Made by a program: the position numbers and the translations under genes. A stretch of 64,000 nucleotides of DNA from Anastrepha obliqua (taxonomy: Eukaryota > Arthropoda > Insecta > Diptera > Tephritidae), in the NCBI RefSeq assembly GCF_027943255.1, contig NC_072895.1, positions 84,942,001 to 85,006,000 on the forward strand, read 5' to 3'. This document shows positions 32,255 to 43,815 of this stretch, one piece after another; position 1 is the stretch's first letter; each line of letters begins with the position of its first letter. The notes beneath the pieces are model-generated. The model was given only the letters and a program-made list of their open reading frames with translations, had not been told where the DNA came from and did not search any database.

Positions 32255-32665
32255 TCCTCATCATACCCGTCCTATCGTATGGCGCGCAAGCTTGAACGAT
32301 TACAACATCCAATGAGGCGTCCCTTAGTGTGTTTGAAGGAAAGATTCTGCAGATTCTTATTAAGGCCTTTGCACGTTATCAACGGTGAGTATCCTAGGCG
32401 ATGTAAAAATGGACTGTATGAGCTTTACGACGTTGGCTAGGTCATGTCGTCCGAATTAATACAAATGGTCCGGCTCTGAAAGTATTCGATGCGGTACCAG
32501 CTGGTGGTAGTAGAGGAAGAGGAAGGCCCCCTTTGCGAAGGAAAGACCAGGTGGAGAAGGACTTAGCGTGTCCAACTGACGCCGGTCAGCACGAGAAAGA
32601 AACGACTGGCGTGCGTTGTTATAATTAGCCAAAATCGCTGCAGTGGTTATCGCGCCAATCAAGAA
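32255..32665 (+). pseudogene. RTE-like LINE 3' end
   Basis: VLIMPVLSYGAQA, TTSNEASLSVFEGKILQI, then, through a deletion, LRRWLGHVVRINTNGPALKVFDAVPAGGSRGRGRPPLRRKDQVEKDLACPTDAGQHEKETTGVRCYN. The 3' end reads ATTAGCCAAAATCGC then GTTATCGCGCCAATCAAGAA, the terminal block shared with the SINE tail. Confidence 0.8.
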
Positions 32666-33490
32666 GAAGAAGAATCGTCCTACAAAGCCAGAAATATAAA
32701 AGTTAATCAAACAATTTGGGCGGCCGGCTCGATGCAAGACATAATAACAACAGTTTACACGCGAGCTATTTATTGGAAATATCGCTGCTGTAGGGGAAAG
32801 AATTGAAAAAGACCAAAATTTTTGAATTGGATGCCATTCACAGTAACTGCACCTATCTGTACTCACGTAATGTCGAATTTCGCGTAAAAATACTCAAAAG
32901 CCTCAAACGGCTGAGTTGTTACACAAAATTAATTTAAAAAAACTATCTTCTCAGATACCGTATTTGGGCATTGAAAAATCTACCGCTGTACGGCTCTACA
33001 TTCCTATGATAATGTGACTTACGCTGTGATGGTGTCATCATTTTCTATTGTAAATACCATCAACGGATTGTGATATCGAGATATGTTATCGAAAAAGAAA
33101 CTCATGCCTGGAATACGCTGTTTATATCCCGACAATTCGTAAAGGATTTGTGGCCGTAATCCGCAGCCGCAGTTTATAGAGCTTAATCTTGTTGGCGAGA
33201 GGCCTGGTGGAAGACGAAAACGAACATCCCAAAGTTCAAAAAATGACTTTAGCGAAATTGAAGTGCTTCCTTCAGCAAAGCACTAACGGTTAATCAGATA
33301 GGAACACGGACTTAAGCCCTGCAAACACTTAGAAGTAAAACAAAAAGATCGACTTCTAAGAGTGGCCTTCTCTTAGGCTGAGGCGCAGTATGGGATGAGA
33401 AGAAATCGGCTCACAGGTGTGACGCAAAGCTTAATTTTTTGACCTCATTTCATGTGGTGAATTATCATTTTTGAAAACCAAAGCTTTGAA
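32666..33490. other. no recognised feature
   Basis: Intergenic sequence with nothing recognised on either strand. Confidence 0.4.
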
Positions 33491-33492
33491 TA

Positions 33493-34362
33493 TGAACGAG
33501 ACATTATCAATAAAACGGTCCGCGGATGACATATGGCGGTAGGACTGTTTTTTTGGTAGGACTGTTATAAGCTTACATGGCAAATTTCAGCGTGATAGTC
33601 ACATAGTTTATTTTCTGTGCTACTGTAAACAAGTCAAGCTCGAGTGTGTTCTTCGAATTTAACGATGGAAATTCAAAGAATTTGTTTGAGATTTTGTTAT
33701 TCCAACAAAATTTCGGCTTCAGACGCCTTAAAAATGTTGCAGACAATCTATGGGGACTCTGCTCTATCGCGTGCACGTATTTTCCAGTGGTACAAATCGT
33801 TGAAAGAGGGCCGTACATCAACCCAAAAAACCACGCCAAAGTCGCTCAAAAATTAAGATTATGCTGACTGTTTTTTTCAATTACGAAGGTGTGGTGCACT
33901 CGGAGTTATTTCCGCAAGGCCGATCGGTTAACGCTGAATATTATTTAGACGTTTTAAAGCGTTTGCGCGAGAACATTCGTCTTAAAAGGAAGGAATTGTG
34001 GGACAACAAGTCATGGTTCTTGCATCACGATAATGCACCAGCTCACACATCACGTCTTGTTCGCGATTATTTGAACAAAAATAATGTTAATATCGTTCCG
34101 CAAGCACCGTATTCGTCTAATTTGGCTCCATGTGACTTTTTCCTGTTTCCCAAGCTCAAGTTGCCGTGGACATTGTGAGACAATTGAAGTCATAAAAGAG
34201 AATTCGAAGAACACACTCGAGCTTGACTTGTTTACAGTAGCACAGAAAACAAACTATGTGACATATCACGCTGAAATTTGCCATGTAAGCTTACCAAAAA
34301 ACAAAAAAATTATTTTTGCCAAATGTCATCCGCGGACCGTTTTATTGATAACGTCTCGTTCA
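33493..34362 (+). mobile_element. mariner deletion derivative with ~170-bp inverted ends
   Basis: The left 169 bp (33493-33661) and right 162 bp (34201-34362) are inverted copies of each other. They include TGAACGAGAC, AAAACGGTCCGCGGATGACAT, CATGGCAAATTTCAGCGTGA and ACTGTAAACAAGTCAAGCTC. TA flanks both ends (33491-33492 and 34363-34364). The inner junction on the right falls at GAATTC inside transposase codons. Normal mariner inverted repeats are about 30 bp, so the right end looks like an inverted copy of the left end. Total 870 bp. Confidence 0.85.
33666..34200 (+). pseudogene. mariner transposase core, internal deletion
   Basis: MEIQRICLRFCYSNKISASD then ALKMLQTIYGDSALSRARIF and QWYKSLKEGR give the N-terminal HTH. 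An internal deletion removes the rest of the HTH and the first catalytic Asp. The frame resumes KKPRQSRSK-type, IMLTVFFNYEGVVHSELFPQG, RSVNAEYYLDVLKRLRENIR and WFLHHDNAPAHTS (second Asp), then YSSNLAPCDFFLFPKLKLP (third Asp). It stops at the junction with the inverted right end (KENS then sequence from the left end). It lacks the first Asp and the true C-terminus. Confidence 0.85.
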
Positions 34363-34364
34363 TA

Positions 34365-34990
34365 TTTGAGCAGAAGCTAGATACATATATATATATGTTT
34401 TCTTTAACTCGTAGAGGAGTACAGGGCGTCTTAATCTTAAGCTAAGCGACATTAAAATTTGTAATTCCAGGCAGAATTTTTAGCAGACACGCAATCTGGA
34501 GCCAACCAAGGCAGTAAACTCAAAAAAAAAAAAAACAATAAAATTTCAAAATTGTGGCGCACTGTGTAGAGGAACTAAACTCGCTCAATCAATGACTCGA
34601 TATCACTGTAGTATGCATTCTAGGCCACAGGAACATAGAGGATAACCAGAAATGAACTTGTTGCGCTAGGATCCTCCTTAAGTTCGGCCGAAGCGGAGCC
34701 AGTAGAAGTTCCCGTCAGCCAGATTAAGACATGTAAACGATGGTGGGAACTACCAACCTGTACCGTATCAAGGACCAAACCATTGCGGCGGTACGGACGA
34801 CCCAACATCTGAAGATTAACCGCGGTTCTCACAGGACAAGGGCAGGAAGGTAGCACGCGACGAGGTTAAACATGCTACACAAAAACATATACAGTAGTTG
34901 TGGTGAAGTGGGGACCAGAAAACTTATACGGATTTGTGAAGGGCAAGATTATGCAAACCATTCCTTAATAAAAAAATAAAATTAAAATAA
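34365..34990. other. no recognised feature
   Basis: Intergenic sequence between a mariner derivative and a SINE, with nothing recognised. Confidence 0.4.
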
Positions 34991-35256
34991 TAATTGGGAC
35001 GTACGCTTCTGTTAGGAATTTTGCAGAGCTCCTCCTCCTATTTGTGGCGTGCGTCTTGTTGTTGTTCCATAAATGGAGGGACCTTTAGTTTTAAGCCGAC
35101 TCCCAAGAGCAGATGGTTTTTTATGAGGATCTTTTTCAAGGCAAAAATACGCTCGGAGGTTTGCCATTGCCTGCCGAAAGGCGACCGCTACTAGAAAAAA
35201 CTTTTTCTACGCACTCCCGAATGGTAGTCACGCACCAACCCATTCGGCTACAGCGG
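34991..35256 (-). repeat. tRNA-derived SINE with 10-bp target duplication, head partly deleted
   Basis: Minus-strand copy with tail GGGACGTACGCTTCTGTTAG, body arms CTATTTGTGG and CCATAAATGGAGG, and A box (CCAACCCATTCGGCTA). The segment holding the B box is missing, between CTAGAAAAAACTTTTTCTAC and CACTCCCGAATGGTAG. CATTCCTTAA flanks both sides (34959-34968 and 35257-35266). Confidence 0.9.
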
Positions 35257-35534
35257 CATTCCTTAACTACATTGACGAAATTTAGCATGGAATTTAGGTA
35301 GCTGCTTTTCTACCTAGACACAACGAAATGGCTATAGCAAATAGTAATCTCGGAAATTCAACTGTCAAAATAACAGAGGGTTGTGACATTCGTTCCCACT
35401 ACAATCGGTTCTAGGCTACCGAAACGACCCGAATTTATATTCGGCCAAGGACTGTCTCTTCTACTATATTTCCCGAACGTGCTACAACAAGAGCAATAAA
35501 CATTGTGGTATTAAAACGACGATAGGCGCTACTT

Positions 35535-36278
35535 AAGGGGTAACACCACTGTAGAAATTTCAAAAAATTGATTTTTTTTTTTATAAGCTTAAAAAATTCT
35601 TTGAACCTTTTAAAATACAGAACAAAAAGTTTTATACGTTACCGAAGTCTATTTCATAAATATTTTAAGCTTTTAACCAAGCGTTAGTGACTGCTACCTA
35701 ATGACTTCTCCAAATTTCCAAACTTTAAACGCGTTTTTCTCAAAACACGTTTTCTGAAATTGGCACGCAGCATAACTCAAACAATTTCAAATATTTTTAA
35801 TCAGGTTTTTCACTACGTCGGTATAATAACCTTCTTAAGAGAAGAGCGTAGGGGATTTTCGATAGATTAATTTAAACGATTGTTATAATTATTTAAGTGC
35901 CGTTTTTTTAGTCCAAAATAGAGTTTTTTCCTTCAAATGCTTGCTAATTCCACAAAAATAAATATTTTTTAAATCCCCTACGTGTTCCTCTAGCTATTCT
36001 TATCTAGATTAAGAAAAAAGATGTTTCTTTGTTCCAGATTAAAATTTGCACCCTCTGTGCTGCGTGCCGCTGAGCTCCTTCAAGAGAAACCACATTACAA
36101 AAATGTCTCCAATGCCGCCATTTTGTAAAATTTTTCGATCAAACTTTGTAGTTTTGTATTTTAGTATATAAGTAATAACTTCCCAAATCAGAGTGATTGT
36201 TTCCCCTTTCCTTCTATACAAAAAAATTCTTTAAAAATCGTGTTTATTTTACGCGTGTACAGTGGTGTTACCCCTTAA
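35535..36278. mobile_element. TTAA-flanked MITE, ~740 bp
   Basis: The left end is TTAAGGGGTAACACCACTGT and the right end is its inverse, ACAGTGGTGTTACCCCTTAA, a terminal inverted repeat of about 17 bp inside TTAA. The interior is AT-rich with no coding capacity. TTAA targeting suggests mobilisation by a piggyBac-type transposase. The interior segment with TTTAAACGCGTTTTTCTC (about 35725) resembles the reverse complement of 49010-49030 in the element at 48.1 kb. Confidence 0.85.
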
Positions 36279-38924
36279 AGGTGTTCCAGTTCAGAAAACG
36301 CAGTAACTCAAACATCAACAAGTTAAGTGCTGTGCCGAGAACGGAATCGACTAACTTTAGAGAAAGGCCAAAAAGACCATAAAGTCGTAGTGCAAACCTC
36401 ATAAAGAATCTAATCCATCTTCAGAGGAGCTCGAGCCATTTTTCCAAATTTTTTAATGCGTTTCAAGGCGCGCATTCCCGTTCAGAAGATCACTGCGAAA
36501 TCATTATTATATTTTACTTATTCATGGCACTTAAAGTTTTGATATTTCTTTTATTGCTTCATAATGAACCATGTCGCGGAAGCTTAGGAAATTATATGTG
36601 TTTGTTAAAGAAATTGACACTTATTTTTTCTTATCCTATAAAACGTAGTTTTTTTTACATTTTTGTTCATAGCCTGTGAAAAAACAGTTCCATTGGACAG
36701 TTCATAGACATTGCATAGATTACGTGAGCCCCATTAAAAATGTCTTACTGCGTTTGCTACAATACTAACGCAATTAGAAGAACAGTAAATCCATAATGGA
36801 GGCAGTGCTTTCATGGCTTTTCGCAAACACGCATAGCACTTCCACTTCCACGCTAATCACACATCTCTTCTCTTACGGCTGTCTCTTCTCACCAACAAGT
36901 CGATCGCATTCTTTCGTAGTCTGAGTAAAACTTCTCCATTTTTTTCAAACGTTTCAAGCTCGATGTGCAACAAAGTTTGCAACAGCAGTTTTTCCACTTG
37001 TTTATTACTTTGTGCATTTGTCATTTGCATATCAAGTAAAGGCGATGCAAATGAAATGCTATGGATGAATAGCGAAATGACAGAAGGAATGACGGGATGC
37101 ATGAATGACTTTGGAGCGTGAACACGTAAATTTCATTTGAGCATGAAAATTTCACAAAAAAAACTCGGTATGTAACTGAAGCTGGTAAGCGAAGCGTAAA
37201 ACTGGACGAAACTTCAAATGCAGATATGCGAAGTGATGTGATGGAATAGGATTGGGAGTGATGAAGAATGATGCGCAGCGTTGTTGTTTATTTTTGTTTC
37301 TTCTGGCTAGCGAAATTTCATCAGAAAAATGCTTTTTGCCACTTTCATCTTCGTTTTCATTTTATTTGCCAGCATCTCTTTGGCTGGCGTTGTCATTGCC
37401 ATGGAAACTTTACTCAACGCTCAACGCCAACAGATTTTCGTATTCGTATGCCAAGCACGTCCATATGCCGCGACAGGCGACAACACTTGAAATTCAAGCA
37501 AATATGCTTATAATGAGTAGCTGGGGCGAGGAGCGGTAACTTACTTCGTTAGTTGGTTCAGTGGCAGATTGCTTGGTCGGTTGTTTACTTGGTTGAGTGG
37601 CACCGCCGCTTCAATGCCGCAGCGCAATTTCCGAATAATGAGCGCCCACAGCGCACATACATACTTACTTATATATACATATGCAACCGTGCATAAGCGC
37701 AATTCACGCACACACCCCAAGCCAGCAAACCAGCGCTCACATCCGCGCGCGCGTAGCGGCTGTTGTTATCGCGGCATATACTCACACAGACATACTGCAA
37801 TACTTACATATATAATATATGTCATATGACTCCATCCGTGGCTGATGCTAAACCAGACTGTCACTAACAATTTGTTGCAGCCACTTACCTGCCTGCGTAC
37901 GATGTGACACGCGGTCGCACGGCATCTGCCACATCACAACCGCAGCCTACTTCCTTGCACTTAGAATCACTTGAGGGCGCGAGGTAGAAATAAAAATGAG
38001 CAACACAAATTACTCAGCAGCTTTAGCTTTGGAATACTCTGAAGATGAAAATAAAGTAGTTGCCATATTGGTGACATTTGCACGTGTGTGCTGCCATAAT
38101 TTGTACATAGATTAAAATTTGTTTGCCTTCATTCTTTTTCTTCATTATTTTCTTCTTCTTTTTTGCAGTGCTTCTGCCAATACTGTTTTTCTTAGCTTTA
38201 TCACTGTGAGTCACGTGAGTCATTTATTGTGCACACTTACATGTAAACACGGCGAACTGACAGTCGCAGACAATGACCCTTACCCTTTCTCTTAACTGCG
38301 TAAATTCCTTCCTTAAATAATATTGAAGAGAAACCTACTTTCCACCACACTCGTGGCTTTCAATTCAAAATAATAAAGTGAGCGGGCTTGGGTCTCAACG
38401 AGCACATCTACTAGAGGTACATCTCCAGGTCTGCCAGTTGCTAATTCCTAAATGAAGAGCAGCAAGACTGACAGGGGGCAAATGTACCAAAATACCTAAT
38501 AAATTTGGATCGGCGCTGACTGAAACTACAACCCGTAAAGTGACAGACACACGGCAGAAAAGTGTAAGAAAACTGAGCTTCAAAGTAGCTCAACATCCAA
38601 GGAGCTATACCAAAGCCAAGTAGTGGACAGGGTTCTGTGCAAACTCTCAGCTTCGGTGGGCCTTATAAAGTGAAAAGTGTTCTGAGTGATGCAGGCACCA
38701 AATGCTATCGGTAGTCGGTAATCCACTTCCCATTTAACGGAAACTTTCAAAAACGTGGTAAACGAGATATCTATGCTTCTTGAGAAGATTTTCTTTAATT
38801 TTCCGGCCAGAGCTCTGCGTAGCTCGAAGTTCTTCTATGTTGGTCTCTCAAAATCTCTATGATCATAATGTTCCTATTATATATATAATTAGATGATGCT
38901 GGATGATTTTCAGCACAATGCCTC
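36279..38924. other. unique-looking noncoding sequence
   Basis: No transposon hallmark and no coding run I can recognise. The part 37540-38000 is more GC-rich (CGCGCGCGTAGCGGC at about 37745) and includes short CACACA/TACATA repeats. It is a candidate for single-copy host DNA such as intron or regulatory sequence, but nothing specific can be named. Confidence 0.4.
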
Positions 38925-39570
38925 AATGACATAGGACGTCCCAGATGCCTCCTCTATAAATACTGTCGAAAGCGGTTCTGTAGTCGACGAAAACGAGGTG
39001 TAACGCCGCTCTCCGTTCTGCCGACTGCTCAACAATTATTCTTAACGTGTTGGTTTGGTCGATACAAGAACGGTGTGACCGAAACCCCGCTTGCTGCCTG
39101 TGCATTGCGGTGTCAAATTTCTTGTTTATGCGGTCCAGAAGTAATCTTGTAAAAACTTTCGACGGGGCAGATAGCATAGTTGTCCTATAGTTTCGGCACT
39201 CAATTAGGTCTCTGTTTTTTGGAACAGTAACTAAGACTCCCTGCAACCAATCATCCGGCAACTTATCCTCATCCCATATTTTTACAAAAATAGGGTGTAT
39301 TATTTTAGCGGTAGTTGTGGGGCAGGCTTCGAGCATTTCTGCTGTCACTTATTGTTAGATTATGGTCAGTATAGCATCCTTAATATCTTGAAAGGTTGGA
39401 GGTTGGGAAGCCAAAGAGGAACTTCTGCTTGTCATTGTAGGAGAGAGGCGACTCGTAGACGACGGCTTGTCAGCCGGAGGATCATTTTTGAAGATCGCGG
39501 AAAAGTGTTCTTTGCAACGATTTAATTGCTCTTCAGTCGAGGTAAATAAGTGGCAAGGTGTATGTTTATT
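38925..39570 (-). pseudogene. RTE-like LINE, N-terminal RT region
   Basis: From 39570 leftward: STEEQLNRCKEHFSAIFKND, then TAEMLEACPTTTAKIIHPIF, WQ/WLQGVLVTVPKNRDLIECRNYRT and SAPSKVFTRLLLDRINKKFD, then MHRQQAGFRSHRSCIDQTNT and LHLVFVDYRTAFDSIYR. These are RT motifs 0 to A, with the first catalytic Asp in VFVDYRTAFDS. It stops before the YADD box. One stop splits the linker near 39345. It resembles the RT of endonuclease-bearing RTE-type LINEs. Confidence 0.8.
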
Positions 39571-39829
39571 AATACGCTTTTATTAAAGCTTATTTTCTTT
39601 AAATATTAAATGTAGCAAATTTATTTCGCCCTATTAAAAGAGGTGCCGCTGCTGATACTAGTTTTATGTTCGCTTTAGTAGTATGCTGGTGATTTGAAGG
39701 TGTATATCTATGGTCTCGATCGCAGTAGTTGACATTCGTTTGAAGCGTAAAGATCTTTTTCATCGGACGCCAAAAATGTCGTGCCTCATTACTACCTTCT
39801 AAAGAAAAGTGCAATTGAAACGTGTCGTA
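39571..39829. other. no recognised feature
   Basis: Short spacer, nothing recognised. Confidence 0.4.
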
Positions 39830-40620
39830 TATTGATTAATATTTACGATGATCACGCTCCATCAAATACAACTAATAAAGAGTGGTTTCGACGCTTCCAA
39901 AAGGCAATTTTGACGTGAGTGATATAGATCGCGAAGGGGCCCCGAAAAAATTCAAAGATACTCAACTACAACAATTATTGGATGAAAACGCATGTCGAAC
40001 ACTTGATGATATGTCTAAAGAGTTGGATGTTGACAGATGAACCGTCGGTAAGCGTTTGCACTCGATGGGAATGGTCCAGAAAGCAAGAAACTGGGAGCCA
40101 TATCAATTGGAGGAGATGAATATCGGCAGACGTTTGGTGACGTGTGAGATGTTTCTTGAACGAAAAATGGATCTATTTTGATAACCCTACACGTCGAAAA
40201 TGTTGGAGCCTGTCACGTGAACCTAGTCCATCGAGAGCGAAAAAAAGTATTCATGCATCAAAGGTTACTCCCAGGTCATCTGGTGGGATCAGAACGGTGT
40301 CATCTATTATGAACTCCTTAAACCATCTTAAACCATCACTGGCGATCGTTATCGACTGCAGCTAATGCATTTGCATCGAGCTATCAAGGAAACGCGGCCG
40401 GAATAGGACGGTAGACATCCACACGTTGCTAAATCGGTCCAGAAATATTTAGAGGGACCGAATAGGGAAATCTCGCCCGACCCGCCGTATTCCCCAAACA
40501 TTGCACCTTCTGATAATTGCACTCACTTCTTACGAGAGCATCGCAAACTGGCTCAATGAATGGATCAAGTCAAAAGAACTCTAATTCTTCGTCAGAGGTA
40601 ATGTATTATATTTGTCCGCG
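39830..40620 (+). pseudogene. mauritiana-like mariner transposase, shares deletion with 12-kb copy
   Basis: Through frameshifts: YDDHAPSNTTNKEWFRRFQK, FDVSDIDREGAPKKFKDTQL and LLDENACRTLDDMSKELDVD, then GMVQKARNWEPYQLEEMNIG and RRLVTCEMFLE. The sequence jumps directly to EKWIYFDNPTRRKCWSLSRE, omitting the RQKRKGFLHRIVTGD-type block that holds the first catalytic Asp. The second Asp block (HDNAR) is also deleted (GRH then PHVAKSVQKYLE). IAPSDN carries the third Asp. It ends near 40600. The first deletion has the same end points as in the 11.8-12.6 kb copy. Confidence 0.8.
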
Positions 40621-41600
40621 AAGAAACAACGCCTTGAGTGAGACTATAAACAATACGTAATTAGTAGTGCCACAAAAAGCCAACGGCTAATGGTGGTGGG
40701 TGCATTATTCATGGCATTTAAAAAGCACTCGGAGAAGTAGTAATTATTAATACATTAAGTATCGATTCCTACACGTGTTTAGATACATATGCATGTAAGT
40801 GTGTTGGCAGGTTGTCTCTACCTTAAAAAAGTTCCTTCACTAACCTGCACTTACGCCTACACAGCCTATAAAATAGCACACGCATAAACCTTTGGCAATT
40901 ATAGAAGGGAACCGACCATACACAGGCCTATATACTAAAAGCTCACACAATATTCATCACCCAGAGTTGTCATCCACTAAAAATGAGTTGTATGCTTCTT
41001 ATATTTCATTTCATATTTCATTTATTATATTGTATATCATTTTATCATTTTGTAGTTTCTCATATCCTAATCTTTTCACATTTTCGAATTGCACTGCCAA
41101 TATAAAAATGCACAACAATAGATTAGTGCACCTAAATATACTCCTTCCTCAACTTCGAGTACCCTTATAAACTCATACACATGCAGTGGTGCAACTAAAA
41201 GCAATAACCGTTATCTGATATGTAAACATGTCGATGTCCTTATACACCCAAGCACTCACGTATGCTTGTGACTGTAAACATATGCAAAGTGCGATGGAAA
41301 ATAACAAATGCCAGCCTTCAATGAAATAAAAATCGGCATTCATCAATTTGAAACTTATATACAAGCATACGCGTTCCAAAAAAGTAAAGAAAGTTTAAGG
41401 TAGGGGTAGTTGGTACCCAGTAATAATCATTGTATTTTAGCTTTTTGGTATAATTAATACAAAATATCAGATCAGCCTTGACATATTCTCATTTTGTGTT
41501 TATGATAAATATATTATTTTACACATTGGGTGTCGTAGAAAATTCTCAATATTTTTTCTCACTTTATTTCGACGATAAATTTAGCAAAGCTATTAATTTC
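40621..41600. other. no recognised feature
   Basis: AT-rich intergenic sequence, nothing recognised. Confidence 0.4.
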
Positions 41601-41868
41601 CGCGAGTGCATAGGTTCGAATCTCCGTGCATGAAGCAGCCAAATGATAGAACAAGTTTTTTTTTCTATAACGGTCGTCCCTCGGCAATCAATGGCAAACT
41701 CCCGAGTGTATTTTCGCCATAAAAAAGCTCTTCATAAAAAAAGATTTGCGTTCAGAGTCTGCTTAAAACTGTAGGTCCCTCCAGTTGTGAAACAACTTCA
41801 AAATGCCCAAAGAGCTCGGACAAACACATTACGGAAGTATATGCGCCAACTATTTATTTTTTATTTAT
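41601..41868 (+). repeat. old SINE copy, head truncated
   Basis: Begins within the head just before the B box (AGGTTCGAATCTC), then a diverged body with GGTCGTCCCTCGGCAATCAA, AGGTCCCTCCAGTTGTG and a 3' end GAAGTATATGCGCCAACTAT with an ATTT-type tail. Confidence 0.85.
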
Positions 41869-43205
41869 AAATTTCCTTATGTAAATGGTTCCAAACAGTT
41901 GCTGAATAATCTTTAATTTCCGTACAATGGGATAAGTGCCCACCTGCCAGTACGACGCGGCGATTTCTATGTTTCTTTCCTCAGCACAGTTATTGGAATC
42001 ACCGTTTTGCTGTTGCATTCGATATTGTCTATAAAGAAAAAAAAATTATCCAGGCGCCTACTCTGAATTTTCACCTTGGTTATAGTTGTACTGAAGAATA
42101 TATAACATTTTATCAATTTTTTGCTTTATTTTGGACCCATGCAAAAAAAAAACATGTTTTTGTCATATAGAGAAAACGCAACACCGTCAGAGGAAAAATT
42201 GTGCATGGAATTGTGATGTAGGGATTGTGCAATTTTTCTAATTTTTGCGCAAAGTTTAAAACATGACATTGTATGGTTTTTGCTAGGCAATGAGCTTTAC
42301 ATAGCATAACTAGCATAAAAAAAACTGCTCAAAATGTTGATGGTTATCGCTTGTCGCTCTAAAGACAGCTAGCGGAAAGCACTCAGAGCTTTGTTATTCA
42401 CCGATATTTCGGGGGTTTTTTCAAGAGTTTGAGAACTTAAAATGATAGAAATAATAAACAACGAAAATATTGTTGGAATGAGTTTTTTTTTATTATATTT
42501 TGGTAGATAATTTCATGGCTTGTTTTTTGAAGTGAAACTTCTTAGGCGTCGATGGACGAGCGAGAATGGAGAGTAAAATTTCACACATGCAACGTTTTGG
42601 TCATTTTCGTTCCGCGAGAGTGAACAAAGATATAACGTAGAGGAAAAAGGGAGAGGGCTATACCTTATATGTATATCTTATTTACACTTTAGGCTATTTT
42701 TCCAGAGTTTTTCCTTCTGATATATATTCTTTCTCTCTCTCATTCTCTCTCGATTCTTTCTCTCTCTTTCTCTCTTTGCTAACGCGGCTACCAGTCACAT
42801 GGTGCGAAATATACATACTCTTAGCACAGACACACCCAGAGGATATGCGGGCAGGCACATCACTTCTGCCGAAGTTGTCTGCCTAGATGAAAAAAGGGAA
42901 AATACGATTTCTGCTCCATCCAGATGAACATTCACCACTTTGGGTGGGCAATTCTTAAATGAGTTGGAATCTCTTAATGTAGTGAAAACCAGGGACGCTC
43001 TATAGACTTAAGAATGCAGAAAATGTCACACATAATAGAAGCTTTCAATCATTTTTTACTTCTTCTCGCTTTTGTTGGGATAGTTGCAGTTTCTTTGATA
43101 TGTTTTGTAAAGGGTCCTGCAAAAGTCACGACTAGATGTCAGTTGTGAATAATTCCTAGATGGTATATTTTTTATGTCATCCTCTACATTATTCAAATAG
43201 ACGGA
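41869..43205. other. no recognised gene; TC-rich microsatellite
   Basis: AT-rich sequence with an impure TCTC/TTTC simple repeat at about 42722-42778. Nothing else recognised. Confidence 0.45.
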
Positions 43206-43499
43206 TGAACAATTTTGAACAATGGTCGATCTTTAAGAGCAACATAAGCGAAATTCGTGATTTTTTTGGTGGAAATACTCGTCTGTATGAGTCAACAATT
43301 CAAAGGTTGGTAAAAAATTTCAAGAAGCTGGTCTATTGATCATAGAAAAGGACCTAGCAACCCAAAAACTGTACATTGTGTTGAGAATATTGATGCCGTA
43401 GCGCAAAGTGTTGTTGAACAATCTTCAACATCGATATCTCGACGTTCTCAACAATTGGGCATTCATGGATCGAATTATTGGCGGATTTTACCTAAAGAC
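43206..43499 (+). pseudogene. DD41D-type transposase N-terminal fragment
   Basis: NFEQWSIFKSNISEIRDFFGG then NTRLYESTIQRLVKNFK, and after frameshifts VENIDAVAQSVVEQSSTSISRRSQQLGIHGSNYWRILPKD. This matches the two-HTH N-terminus of the rosa-like family (RRSQQLG....WRILRKD). It is cut exactly where the LINE fragment begins at 43500. Confidence 0.65.
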
Positions 43500-43815
43500 G
43501 TGTTCACGTTGATAACGGCGAGTATCGCAGGCGAAGAAATAATGAGCTGTATGAGATTTACGATGACATAGACATAGAGCAGCGAATAAAGATCCACCGG
43601 CTTCGTTGGCTGGGTCATGTCGTCCGAATGGAAACAAGCACTCCGGCTCTGAAAGTATTCGATGCAGTACCAGCTGGTGGTAGCAAAGTAAGCGGAAAGC
43701 CGCCTCTGCGTTGAAAAGATCAGGAGAAGAAGGACTTGGATTCACTTGGTGTTTCCAACTGGCCCTGGATAGCACAAGAAAGAAACGGTAGGCTCTTTGT
43801 TAAAATCGGCCAAAA
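43500..43815 (+). pseudogene. RTE-like LINE 3' end
   Basis: HVDNGEYRRRRNNELYEIYD, DIDIEQRIKIHRLRWLGHVV, RMETSTPALKVFDAVPAGGS, then a broken KDQEKKDLDSLGVSNWP. The 3' end decays (AAATTGCGTAAATGGTCATA). Same family as 61.9 kb. Confidence 0.8.
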
